Part shown: positions 41,613 through 51,671 of the stretch, piece after piece
Layout: each line of letters starts with the position of its first letter
Numbering within the stretch: the first letter of the stretch is position 1
Assembly: GCA_964036195.1 (NCBI GenBank)
Contig: OZ038454.1
Location: 25,716,315 to 25,780,314, forward strand
From: Sphaerolaimus hirsutus
Taxonomy: Eukaryota; Nematoda; Chromadorea; Monhysterida; Sphaerolaimidae
Length of the DNA stretch: 64,000 nt
Direction: 5' to 3'
The notes under the pieces: model-generated
What the model saw: the letters and a program-made list of their open reading frames with translations, nothing else
The model's database searches: none
What the model was told of the DNA's origin: nothing
Position numbers and translations under genes: made by a program

Positions 41613-43020
41613 GTAGTAGCACCCAGTCCACTTTTGAAAAAATCATTGTCGATGTCTGCCGCGGCGACGTCGATTCACAGGTCGCCTTTTTGACGTTTGT
41701 GCCGCCGCTGCGGTTAAGGTGCAATACCTGCCAGGTAAAATATTACGCCGCGTGTATTTAAATACGCGTGTAGATCCTGCGTACGTGTGTAGAGTGCGCG
41801 CGCGCGCGTTCACAAGACATCTTTATGTATTATCAAAGTGATTTCAGCCTGTATGGCGCTAAAACATGTGTTGTTGTGTAGTATTACGCCGCCAGTCTAC
41901 TACCATCGCTGTTGTACATTTTCTTTGATGTGTAGGTACATCATGGTTTTTGTTTATTTACATTTTTCCGCTCTGTCCGACAGTGTATAATTTTTCTTTT
42001 TTTATTCCTCGCCACTTGCCAGCCAGTACATTTTTGAAAAGTCTGCGCACTTTTCAAGGCCAATTGAATGCCGATATCTCATCTCACCGCATTCAAAATG
42101 CTGTATGTATAATTATTTGAGATTTAATTATTTGAATTTGCCTAGCCGAATCGTCCAAATATTTGCATTTTTCGTCTACCTGCGTTGCCTTTCATTTTTT
42201 TAAATTTATATTTGAAATGTTATCATTTTTTGCTTACTTTGTGGCGGTCTCACTGTGTCAATATTTAATCGTGCATAATCCTATTTATAATATAATACCT
42301 ATATAAACATAGAGAGAGCAGCCCTTTATTTTTAGAACTGTTAAAGTTTTATTGCAAGTAATTTTTTAACAGTGTCATTGAGGTCTCATTACTGATGGCT
42401 ATGCTTGGTTTATTTATCATCACCTGCGCGGATAAAAATATTTAAATAAATAGCAACAAAGTGACCTCAATTAAATTTTAACGCCGGCACGCCCGCAAAA
42501 TAAATACATAAATAATAATTATTTACTTTGTCTAACGCACTCAACGGCGAAATCTGCACTACATTATATGTATTTAAAAAGTTTCTAAATATTTATGTAC
42601 AGCATATTCATCAATAAGCCCTACTCGGACAGGTCTCCCTTGAATAACTCCCCCATTATAAAGACTTTAGCCATAAATCACCCACCCCAATTGAATTACT
42701 TTTCAGTTCGCAATAGGCATGGTGTTCTCGATGCAAGTAATGCAATTAATTTGCAAGTAATTCTCTCTTGGCTTGATGTGTCGCGCTTTTACGGTGTGGA
42801 AAAAGTGTGCCAAGCTTTCATCTCACGTCATTCTAGGCTGCGCCGCCAGAAGTTTTTTTTTTGTAAATTGCATAAAAATCGAGAAAACAAATCGTTGTAG
42901 CGAATAAACCTGCAAGCGAAATCTGCCATCTCCCTAGGTCTACACGTTTCACTTTTCAATACGCTTTTCAACCTTTCTCTAATAAATACAACTACGGTGA
43001 ATACTCTATTATTACGACCC
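41613..43020. other. Intron sequence, nothing recognised
   Basis: AT-rich. A short in-frame window at 41,620-41,690 with plausible splice signals was considered and not accepted. No RNA gene or named repeat. Confidence 0.4.
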
Positions 43021-43400
43021 CCCTCCACTAAAGCGAACCCCCCCCCCCCCCAATACTGCGACCCTTTTGGCACGTCGTGGGAGTATTTATATTGCGATTG
43101 CGACCACCTCCAATAGTGCGACCCCCGACCTCAAAATCACGTCTTGAACTGCCTATTTTCAGCTATTTTTAGTAAAATACGTTCTTTTTTCCTTGTTTTG
43201 AGCTATTTTTCGCTTACTTATAGCGATTTAACCCCCCTTTCTTCCTTCTACACCTTGAAAAAAACCTTTACAATGTCACGCGCACCCCCATTAATGCGAC
43301 CCCTCCAATAGTGTGATGTGACCCCTAAAAATGTGCTGAAAACAATACTGCTACAGTCGCATTAATACAGTATTTACAGTACACATTTACTTATTACATT
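43020..43400. repeat. Low-complexity repeat with GCGACCCC words
   Basis: Several TAxTGCGACCCC units and C runs, with ends resembling AATACTCTATTATTACGACC and GTCGCATTAATACAGTATT. Probably another MITE of the same style. Confidence 0.4.
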
Positions 43401-43452
43401 TCCCTTTTTCCAAAAAACTCCATCAAAATCATCGGCGCACCCCCCTGTGCAG

Positions 43453-43523
43453 GAATCTGTTGAGCGACGACGAGCCGGGCGAACATGAACGACGACAGCG
43501 ATCGGCCCGCAAAACTTCCATGT
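43453..43523 (+). CDS. wake: wake short exon
   Basis: Acceptor CCCTGTGCAG|G, donor CATGT|GTGAGTG. It encodes 'NLLSDDEPGEHERRQRSARK' and 'TSM'. It enters in phase 2 and leaves in phase 1, and the exit fits the exon at 46,153. It cannot follow the exon ending at 31,913 directly, because that one leaves in phase 0. Confidence 0.8.
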
Positions 43524-43675
43524 GTGAGTGGGGGGGGGGGGTACCCAAAACCCCGAAAGTGGGGTAGTAAGTGTTGCGAATGGATGTGTTTTTTATGTGT
43601 TTCCTCGAATTACCAACTCCTTGAATTGATCTCCTCCCCCCCCCCCCCGTCGAAATACCTCAAGGTCAGACCTGG

Positions 43676-43884
43676 TGCCAGTTCCGCAAAATGAGAAGTG
43701 AAATAGCAGAGGCCAAGTAAAAGCGCAAAGGCGAAGTGAAATGGCAAGTGAATTGGCAAGTGAAATGGCGAAAGCGACGAGAAATTACTTTTTTTATATT
43801 TTTTTTATTTCGCTTTTGCAAATTCACTTGCCGTTTCACTTCGCCTTTGCGTTTCACTTCACTTCTCATTTTGCGGAACTGGCC
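43676..43884. mobile_element. CCWGG-family element, TTCCGCAAAATGAGAAGTG subtype (copy 2)
   Basis: CCTGG then TGCCAGTTCCGCAAAATGAG at left; TTGCGGAACTGGCC then CCTGC at right. The interior is GAAGTGAAATGGCAAGTG words. Confidence 0.75.
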
Positions 43885-43989
43885 CCTGCGGAAATGATAA
43901 CCCACCCACCCCCTTGTGATGCACCCAGGTCAGACCTGTGGTACCCCCTGGCAATACGCCTACCCGAATTTCGTGCGAAGAGTATATAA

Positions 43990-44530
43990 ATGCCAAAACT
44001 GCAGTTGGTTTACCATGTGAAACAGAACACATGTTAAAAGCAATGATTCAGTTTTATTAGGACATGTATTACAGCGTCTGACAAAATATTATTTATTATT
44101 TTGATTTTTTCTCTTTGTCCCACATCAAAATTTCGGCAACAAATTGCGGATGTATATGATCCGTTCCGTGTGTCGCTATCGATACTAGTTTCAAAAATGT
44201 CCGATGATTTTTGCCGCAGAACCACCGCACCTCCCCGCCCCCGAGTTGTGCAAAATAAAAAAGAAACTTGCCGCAATTCATTCAAATGGTCGCCGGTGCG
44301 ACGTGTTCCATGCATTTGTGATCACGGCGGCGCGCCGCGCGCGCGGTTGCCTCACGCGATGGCAAGTAAATTGGAATTTTTGACGTTTGAAATTTTAATC
44401 TAAAAAGTTTGATCTGTAGAAAATCCAAAAGTTATTTTAGAATTTTTACAATTATAGAAATGTTTAGAAAACGTTAGATGCACAGTTTTGTGTTTCTTCC
44501 ATGGGTTACCGCATTTTAATCATTGTCATA
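43990..44530. other. Intron sequence, nothing recognised
   Basis: Contains a GC-rich CpG patch at 44,320-44,350 (GGCGGCGCGCCGCGCGCGCG) but no exon with fitting phase. Confidence 0.35.
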
Positions 44531-44532
44531 TA

Positions 44533-44919
44533 CCGTATTACCTCGAAATACCCCGATGGGGGTTTATTATTTCGCCAGCAAAATTTGAGGGGGGGGGGGG
44601 TTTATTCGGGGGGGGGGGTTATTATTTCGCCAGAAAATTTCGTGGAATTCGTAGTAAAGAATACGCTATTTCTTACACAAAAACGGTAATAAATGTGAGA
44701 ATATAGGTTATATTGGGGCTATAGATGTACATCTGTACACAAATGAGCGTATAAGAGTAGCTGCGATGCAAATAAGTAGCAATAATTACATAATGTACAT
44801 TGCAACAATGATGTGCATCATTCCGGAGGGGGGTATTTCGAGGGGGGGGGGGTTAATTATTTCCCCAGCCCATTTTGAGGGGGGTTAATTCGAGGGGGGG
44901 TTAATTCGAGGTAATACGG
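44533..44919. mobile_element. TA-MITE, CCGTATTACCTCG subtype
   Basis: Ends CCGTATTACCTCGAAATACC and GAGGTAATACGG between TA dinucleotides, with G-run interior. Confidence 0.85.
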
Positions 44920-44924
44920 TAGGT

Positions 44925-45610
44925 ATATTGTGAGAATTAAAGAAAACATAAAGCAACTTCCTCTGAAGAAGGTGCTAAATACAAAGCACAATCATCAAAA
45001 TGCCGCCAGTAAAATTGAAAGAAAGAGAATATTTAATTATTAATACCTTTCAAAAATATTAAAAAATATTTTTCCAAATATTTCAAAATAAAAAAATAGC
45101 ATTGAAAACGTTTTTGGTCCGAAAAACGAAAAGTATTGAACAGAGTGTCATCCTTGAATAACCCCTCTGAAATTCAATATAAATATCACATCACGTGATT
45201 TACCATCACCAAGTTGTCTAGCATTCCACCGAATGTGATCATTTCCACTGCGCACAATTGATGCCGGGCCCATCCCAAGACAACGCGTGTGAACTTTTTC
45301 ATGTCTACATTTTCATGGAATTTATTTTTATATTTTGATAATCAAGTTGTGATAATTTTAATCCGAAAGTGGCCCGTGTTTGATAAGGGAAACCGGACAG
45401 ATAATCTGATTTTATCGGGTCTGATTCTGAAGCGGATTACCTTTTCGGCTGGGTCAAGATTTTTATCCCTGGGCTGCGTGCCGTTTTTGACCTGCGTTTG
45501 TCTGGTAAATGTTAATTTATTTCAAATTTGGGCCGCTGAAAGAATATTCTTGAACAAACCAGCTTGTCGAGGTCGAATAACCCCCAGTACAATTTAGGTG
45601 CGAAAAAGAA
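44925..45610. other. AT-rich intron sequence, nothing recognised
   Basis: No exon, RNA gene or repeat I can name. A 100-codon frame at 45,289-45,597 has no family resemblance. Confidence 0.4.
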
Positions 45611-45614
45611 TATC

Positions 45615-45876
45615 CCATGTATACTCCAGTTACTTTACACCCTGCACGCGTGGTTCCCGCTGGAAGTGTGCCAACGATTTTTTATGCATGCGGTTTTCAC
45701 AAAAAAGTTGAAAAAGTCATCGCTGTTATCACGCTATACGTTAACTCATTCACAACAATCATTTTTTCCTTTTTTACACAAAAATCACATGCTTTTATCA
45801 TCATTGGCACAGTTCCAACGTGAGACATAAATGAGTGCGATGGCAGAGTATCATGTCCGCCGAGTATAACATGAAA
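45615..45876. mobile_element. MITE with GTATACTC ends (copy 3)
   Basis: GTATACTCCAGTTACTTTAC at left, TCATGTCCGCCGAGTATAAC at right. Confidence 0.7.
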
Positions 45877-46152
45877 ATGAGATGCATACACAGAGCCGTT
45901 ACCGGGATAAACAACATTTTTTTAAATGGCCCAAAATTTACAAAATTATGAGACTTCCCCACAAATCTGTTTCCGCGAGCCCCCGTTTCTCAGCCACCTA
46001 AAAATTTACCCTTCAGCAACCCCCCCCCCTCCAATATCCGACAACCACCCCCCCCCCCCTCCAATCCACCGACAACCAACCCCCCTCGAATCCACCGACA
46101 AACAACCCCCTCCAATCCATCGACAACCCACCCCCAACCCCCCCACCCCCAG

Positions 46153-46341
46153 GGCCGGGCGACCGGGCGAACATCGTGCCGCTGAGCGGCGACGAGTTGT
46201 CATCGCAGCGGCAATTGGACGACGTCGACGCGCACCATCTGGCAGCCATGGGGCCGCCGCAGTTGGCCGCCGCGTTAGCGACCAAGTCGCACAAGAAGAG
46301 CGTCGAGCGTTCGGTCAGGGAGAATGTCAAGACGCTGCTGC
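46153..46341 (+). CDS. wake: wake exon preceding the ankyrin repeats
   Basis: Acceptor after a C-rich tract (CCCCCAG|GG). It encodes 'PGDRANIVPLSGDELSSQ', 'RQLDDVDAHHLAAMG' and a basic helix 'KSHKKSVERSVRENVKTLL'. The exit donor is ambiguous. C|GTTGGT at 46,341 keeps the frame into the next exon; TTG|GTGGGG at 46,345 would create a stop with the next exon. I prefer 46,341. Confidence 0.85.
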
Positions 46342-46359
46342 GTTGGTGGGGGGGGGGTA

Positions 46360-46590
46360 CTCGCAGGACATGTAAAATGCCTTGTGACATGTCAAGTGGC
46401 ATGCAGTTTCAAAAGCCATGTAAAATGTCAAAGGATCGTTTTCCATTTTATCTGGAATTTTACACGGGTTTTGGCACTTTATGACAATAGATTTTTTTCC
46501 AGGGCATTTTACGTGGCTTTTGACACTTTACAAAACATTTTGACACTTTACATCACATTTTGAAATTTTACAGGGCATTTGACATTTTAC
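46360..46590. mobile_element. Diverged CCWGG-family words (TGTAAAATGTC) at intron start
   Basis: GTACTCGCAGGACATGTAAA followed by TGTAAAATGTCAAAG and TTTTACATGGCTTTTGACAC words. The family's ends are not intact. Confidence 0.35.
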
Positions 46591-46789
46591 AGTACATTTT
46601 CATGTGTCTGAGAATGCACTCGAGTTTACCAGAACTAGAAATAAAAAATCTGAATTTCGTGAAGTGCGTTGAAGTGCCTCTGTGCATCAGCATGAAGGCA
46701 CTTCACCACAGATCACGGCAGATCACCAGCAGATTTTTTCTGTGACACGTGATGCACGTAATCTCAGTCAACTGGTTTTCTAATCGCAG

Positions 46790-46868
46790 AGCTGTTCACG
46801 GCGGTGGAGCAGGATGACATCGGCACGGTGCGCGCGCTGGTGCAGCGACGCGCCATCGACGTCAACGC
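46790..46868 (+). CDS. wake: wake exon: first ankyrin repeat
   Basis: Acceptor TAATCGCAG|AG, donor AACGC|GTATGT. It encodes 'LFTAVEQDDIGTVRALVQRR' and 'AIDVN', the helix pair of an ankyrin repeat. It leaves in phase 2 into a 64-nt intron. Confidence 0.92.
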
Positions 46869-46932
46869 GTATGTGCAACCTTTTCGAAGCCTCATTTGCA
46901 GCCATCAAAATCAAAATAATTGACAAACGTAG

Positions 46933-47036
46933 GGAAAACCTGGACGACTTGACGCCGCTCGACGTGTCCGTGATGCTGCGGCACGCGGCCATCGCCCAGG
47001 TGCTGCTCGCCGGCGGCGCGCACGAGAGCCCCAAAT
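46933..47036 (+). CDS. wake: wake exon: second ankyrin repeat
   Basis: Acceptor AAACGTAG|G, donor CCAAAT|GTACGT. It encodes 'ENLDDLTPLDVSVMLRHAAI' and 'AQVLLAGGAHESPK', with the ankyrin TPL and the second helix. The intron before it (46,869-46,932) is only 64 nt. Confidence 0.92.
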
Positions 47037-47068
47037 GTACGTGTCGCTGTCTGTTATTTTTTTATTTA

Positions 47069-47179
47069 CCGTATTTCCTCGAAATACCCCCGGAGGTTAT
47101 TTTTTCAGAGTGAGATTTTCAGGGGTGTTAAACGGGGTGAGGCTATTTCGAGGGGGGTATTTCGAGCCGGTAAATATGG
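47069..47179. mobile_element. Short TA-MITE in intron
   Basis: CCGTATTTCCTCGAAATACC to GGTAAATATGG between TA dinucleotides. It makes up nearly half of the 249-nt intron. Confidence 0.75.
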
Positions 47180-47285
47180 TAACTTTGGAGTTTCCCCACC
47201 AGCGGTAAATAAATATTTGGAGTGGAACTTTTGAGCGGCACCGCCAATGCAATATACATTTACGACCGATGTTTTGCATTTGCAG

Positions 47286-47395
47286 TGTTGTCGTTGTCGG
47301 CGCGCGAGCACAAAGTGAAGGGGCTGGCGGACGCGGCGCAGCGCCGCCTCACCGAGTGCCAACTGCGCGCCGCCGCCGCCAGCAAGGATGCAAAG
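47286..47395 (+). CDS. wake: wake exon: post-ankyrin helical region
   Basis: Acceptor CATTTGCAG|TG, donor GCAAAG|GTACGA. It encodes 'LSLSAREHKVKGLADAAQRR' and 'LTECQLRAAAASKDAK', a helical linker. Enters phase 1, leaves phase 0. Confidence 0.92.
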
Positions 47396-47531
47396 GTACG
47401 ATTTGGTTTTTCTTTCATTTTTTATTTTTTTTCGTGAATATTTTTCGATATATCTGTATGTTTTTATCTGATATTGGGTCTCAAAAACAATCGTTTTTCC
47501 CAATTTTCCCCACATTCAACCTTCCCCTTAG

Positions 47532-47730
47532 GACGTGGAGCGCCAGGTGCGCTACTGGGACTCTCGCGTGCACCTGTACAACAAGATGGCCAAGGGGCTG
47601 TCCGAACTGGCCGCCCCCACCGCGCTGCTGCGGCCGCCCGCGCTCGGCTGCACCGGCGACAACAACCTGACCGTGTGCATCGAGCCCAACTTGCCGCAGC
47701 AGAGTCCGCAGATTGTTACGAAGTATAGAG
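47532..47730 (+). CDS. wake: wake exon: linker and start of FN3 domain
   Basis: Acceptor TTCCCCTTAG|G, donor ATAGAG|GTGTGG. It encodes 'DVERQVRYWDSRVHLYNKMA' and the first strands of the FN3 domain, ending '...PQIVTKYR'. Enters phase 0, leaves phase 1. Confidence 0.93.
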
Positions 47731-47999
47731 GTGTGGTCGTGCTTGAGTGATGAGTGTAGGAGCTATCAAGTGTCAAGTGCTCTGTGAAGTGCCATATAAG
47801 CTGACAAGTGAAGTGGCCCAGTCAACATTTTACCAAAAATTTGATACTTGAGCTCAGCCTGAAATTTGGCTTAAAAATGTGATTTAAAATGTATTTAATT
47901 CGAATAATCCCCCTTGAGTCAACCCCACCTGGGGCTCAAAATGGGCTGGGGAAATAATATACCCCCTCGAAATAACCCCCCTCCGGGATGATGTACATC

Positions 48000-49192
48000 T
48001 AACGATGGCAAAAAAAGATTCGAAAATTCGAAAACATTTTCGAATTTTCGAATTTTTTCGGAATTTTCGAATTTTTATTTCGCCCCTAGAAAAAACACTT
48101 AAAAATCGATTTATTTTTCAAAAAATTCGAAAATTCGAAAATTCAAAAATTCGAAAATAGTTTTCGAATTTTTCAGCCAATTCAAGGCAACAAAACGCAC
48201 TCTTAAGTTCAACGTGCTATATAAATCGACAATTGATACAGGGCGCGTATGAAAAAGCAAAACGAAACAAAAAAAACGTTGAAATGTCATCTGCGGTGGA
48301 AGAGGCGGACATCAACACATCCGTTTTTTGTACCGTATTTCCTGGAAATACCCCCCTCAAAATTTACACTATGAATTGATAAACCCCCCTCGAAACCCCC
48401 CCCCCTCCCCAATTTGGTGTGTAGAGAACGGAATGTGGTTTGTGATCTTGGAAACACAGAACACATGCCAAAAACACTGACTGTGTTGTTTTACAACAGG
48501 TGTGTGCGTGTGTTAGTCTATAGAGTCTTATAAATGGCAGTTTTTGTTGCATTTTTTGACATCTGTGTTACTTACAAACAACAATTTAGTACTGGGATTT
48601 TGAAAAATTTCTGGCAAAATAAAAACCCCCCCTCGAAATACCCACCCTCGTTTACCCCCCCCAAGTTTCCACTCTGAAAAAAAACACGGGGGGGGGCAGC
48701 CAGCAGGGGGGTTAATTCAAGGAAATACAGTATTTGATACCAATTTTTTTAAGCTGAATTTTTATTTGATGCCAATTTTTCAATTGTTCTTTTTATTGCC
48801 TTCGCTGTGTTGGTGAATAAAATGTGCCAATGTGTTAATTAAATGAAGAAGCAGCACACTGGTATGCATAACTCCTTCCACCATCTTTAATGCTAAATTA
48901 TGGTAAAAATAAGGTTATAAAAACTGAGCAGAACATGAAGACAGTCCAAATTCTGTGTTTTAAGCTTAAGATTCAATATTTTGCCAAAAAGATTCAAAAA
49001 TTATTTGAAAAAATTCAAAAACTAGCCAAAAAAATTCGAAAATTGACAAAAAAGATTCGAAAATTCGAAATTCGAAAATTAAATTCGAAATTCGAAAATT
49101 ATTTTGAAGAAAAATTCGAAAATTCGAAAATTCATTTAAGAAAAAACACTTAAAAATTTAAATACTTTTTTTTCGACCGTTTGCCATCGTTA
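48000..49192. mobile_element. hAT-like element, TTCGAAAATTCG family
   Basis: Ends TAACGATGGCAAA and TTTGCCATCGTTA with a perfect 8-bp duplication TGTACATC (47,992-47,999 and 49,193-49,200). Both arms consist of AAAATTCGAAAATTCG words. A fragment of the same family is near 60,527-60,620. Confidence 0.88.
48333..48730. mobile_element. TA-MITE nested inside the TTCGAAAATTCG element
   Basis: CCGTATTTCCTGGAAATACC to TTCAAGGAAATACAG between TA dinucleotides. Confidence 0.78.
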
Positions 49193-49615
49193 TGTACATC
49201 ATGTATGCAATGTACATGATGTATTTATTACTGCTAATTTTCATTGCAGCTACACAAAAAGTAGTTTGTGTAGCTATTTACGTTTTTTATGTCCAAATAT
49301 ATCCGGTTTGGACACATTTATAACCTGTTTTGGGTACGCAAATGCCTACTATTTACTATGATCCTTACGAAAATTTCTGACGAAATAATGACCCCCCCTC
49401 GAATAAGCACCCCTCGAATTACCCCCCTCAAATTTTGCTGGCAAATAATAAACCCCTATGGGGGTATTTCGAGGTAATATGGTACATTGAAGATTTCTGT
49501 AAACAAATCAACCTGTCCAATTTAAAAAAGTTATCAAAATGGTCAAAAATCATACCATACAATTTAATCCATTCAACCCGACCGTTCAATAAAAACCCAA
49601 CCCCCCCCCCCCCAG

Positions 49616-49804
49616 TGGACTGGACGGAGGGGGACGACTTCACGCACCTGACGGGCAGTTGCACGTTGAAGGACCTGCGCCGGCTGTCGGTGCCCCTGTG
49701 CAACTTGCAGGCGGGCCTCGCTTACCGGGTGCGCGTGGTGCCCGGCAACTGCGTCGGCTGGGGACCCCCCGTGCACACGGAACCCCCGCTCGCGTGCCCC
49801 TCGT
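49616..49804 (+). CDS. wake: wake exon: FN3 domain
   Basis: Acceptor after a run of 14 C (CCCCCCAG|TG), donor CCTCGT|GTATGT. It encodes the body of the FN3 domain: 'DWTEGDDFTHLTG', 'LSVPLCNLQAGLAYRVRVVP' and the family hallmark 'GNCVGWGPPVHTEPPLACPS'. Enters and leaves in phase 1. Confidence 0.95.
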
Positions 49805-49827
49805 GTATGTTGGGATTAAATGGGTAT

Positions 49828-50100
49828 AGTGTATTTGCTGGAATAATTCCCCCTTCGATACCCCCATTGATGACCCCCCTTGAATAACCACCTTGAATAA
49901 TCCCCTTGAATAATCCCCCTTGAATAATCACCATGAAAAATCCCAATTGAATGACCCCACCTTGAATAATCCCCCTTGATAATCCTCCTTGAATAATCCC
50001 CCCCTGAATAACCCCCTTGAATTATTCCCGGTGAATAATTCCTCTTGAATGGTTCCCCTTCAATAATGTCTGACGGCAAAAATTATTCCCCGGGGGGATT
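49828..50100. mobile_element. Degenerate TA-MITE-like array
   Basis: Ten or so TTGAATAATCCCCC units and an end ATTATTCCCCGGGGGGATT, related in words to the TA-MITE family. Confidence 0.5.
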
Positions 50101-50212
50101 GCTTTGGGATTCCCCGAGAATTTCTTAATTTATTTTGCACCTAGCAAAGATTACCGCAAGACACGTTTCCCGGCACCCTGTAACCCATAAAGTTCCACAA
50201 ATCGTTTTTCAG

Positions 50213-50341
50213 CCTGGCGCGAAGTGACGTCGGTGGTGAGCAGCCGACGCAGCGCCGACCACTTGCAGAGCGTCAACGACCTGTACCACGAGGTGCGCGC
50301 GCTGCGGCAGACGCCCGCTTGGAAATCCAGTTGGTTCGAGG
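50213..50341 (+). CDS. wake: wake exon: post-FN3 region
   Basis: Acceptor CGTTTTTCAG|CC, donor TCGAGG|GT... at 50,342. It encodes 'SWREVTSVVSSRRSADHLQS' and 'VNDLYHEVRALRQTPAWKS'. Enters and leaves in phase 1. Confidence 0.92.
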
Positions 50342-50491
50342 GTGTGCACATGGAGTTTACTTTATAGTAGACAACCCTAGGCCCTGAAAAGTGTCAATTC
50401 GAGTGTCAAATGTCATGACAAATGTCAATCAACATTTGACATTTGACCTGACTTTACACTTTGCAGAGGTCAGGACTGGCGGGTCTCCAGG

Positions 50492-50957
50492 TGCCAGTTC
50501 CGCAAGTGGAAAAGTTAAGAGTTAAAAGTTAAGGGTTGAGTAAAATGACAGATGGCAAGTTAAGAGTAAAGTTAAATGATGAGTTAAGAGACAAGAGTAA
50601 AGTTAAATGACAAATGATTAGTTAAGAGATAAGAGTAAAGTTAAGAGTTAAGCAAGTGTATCCAAATCTTATTTTTTCGTATCCAGATCTTATGTCTTTG
50701 TATCCAAATTTTATGAGAGAACATAAGATTTGGATACAAAAACATAAGATCTGGAAAATAAGATTTGGCTACACTTGCTTGACTCTTAACTTTACTTTTA
50801 TCTCTTAACTAATCATTTGTCATTTAACTTTACTCTTAAATTTACTCTTGTCTCTTTACTCATCATTTATCATTTAACTTTACTCTTAACTTGCCATTTG
50901 TCATTTTACTCAACTCTTAACTTATCACTCTTAACTTTTCCACTTGCGGAACTGGCC
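50492..50957. mobile_element. CCWGG-family element with CCAGG duplication inside a wake intron
   Basis: CCAGG (50,487-50,491) then TGCCAGTTCCGCAAGTGG; right end CCACTTGCGGAACTGGCC then CCAGG (50,958-50,962). The interior is GTTAAGAGTAAAGTTAAATG words with a central AAATCTTATG palindrome. By itself it could be spliced out as CCAG|GTGCC...CCCCAG|G. Confidence 0.85.
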
Positions 50958-51419
50958 CCAGGGCGGGTAGGGGGAGGCGCGGAAATCCAAGGTCGAACCC
51001 CCAGAAAGATGTTGCTGGGGTAATTTTAAGTGGGAAAAAAATAACTATACGGTGATGGAAATTTTTTGCCCTGTTCATTTCAGCGCTTTGCAAGTGTATA
51101 CAGAGTTGTGGAAGGAGTGTATTTACTAGAAACTATTGTCAATACCCACTTTGAGCACACACACAGTAGTTGATATCGCAAATTCGTGTCAACTGAATGT
51201 CAATGGAATAACGCAAAAATTCTTTAAAGAACCACACTTATAAAAGAAAGCAAAAATAGCGTAATACAAAATTAATTAGGTAAAAATACGCTCTATCACA
51301 TAGGAAAGTTGAAGTCACACAATTAACCAAATTTAGTTGAACTAAGTTGCGTTGTAGTTGAACTAAGCTGAAATTTCTACGTCAACTAGTGTGCAAACTC
51401 ATTCTCCCCCCCCCCCCAG

Positions 51420-51658
51420 TGTTCCCCTCGGACCCGGCGGGCATGGGCCTGCGCAAGTCCAAGTCGGGTCTGCGCAACTTCTTCCGGATCTCGTCGAACA
51501 AGTTCATCAAGAGCGTCAAGAAGGGCCTGTACCTGGCGTCAGTGCTGTACAACGGCGAGCGCGTGGTGACCACCGTGGACGACGTGCTGCCCATGGTGCT
51601 CGTGGACGACAACGAGCCCACTTCGAGCCTCACTGCAGAGTTGAATTGGTTTATGAAG
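51420..51658 (+). CDS. wake: wake exon: family-specific conserved block
   Basis: Acceptor after a C run (CCCCCCCAG|TG), donor ATGAAG|GTGGGG. It encodes the strongest ANKFN1 signature: 'GLRKSKSGLRNFFRISSNKF', 'IKSVKKGLYLASVLYNGERV' and '...LVDDNEPTSSLTAELNWFMK'. Enters phase 1, leaves phase 0. Confidence 0.96.
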
Positions 51659-51671
51659 GTGGGGTTGTGGG

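Larger units (their letters stand above)
47888..49483. mobile_element. TA-MITE split by a hAT-like element (three-level nest)
   Basis: The outer MITE runs from GTATTTAATTCGAATAATCC to TTTCGAGGTAATATGG. It is interrupted by the TTCGAAAATTCG hAT-like element (48,000-49,192), which itself contains another TA-MITE (48,333-48,730). Confidence 0.65.

Noticed and set aside
41620-41690. Possible exon between CACCCAG and CACAG|GTCGCC
   Set aside because: Phase 0 to phase 0 cannot solve the missing-phase problem, and it overlaps the region next to a MITE end; no similarity recognised.
46341-46346. Donor TTG|GTGGGG for the exon starting at 46,153
   Set aside because: Joining to the next exon (acceptor 46,789) creates TGA; the donor at 46,341 keeps the frame.
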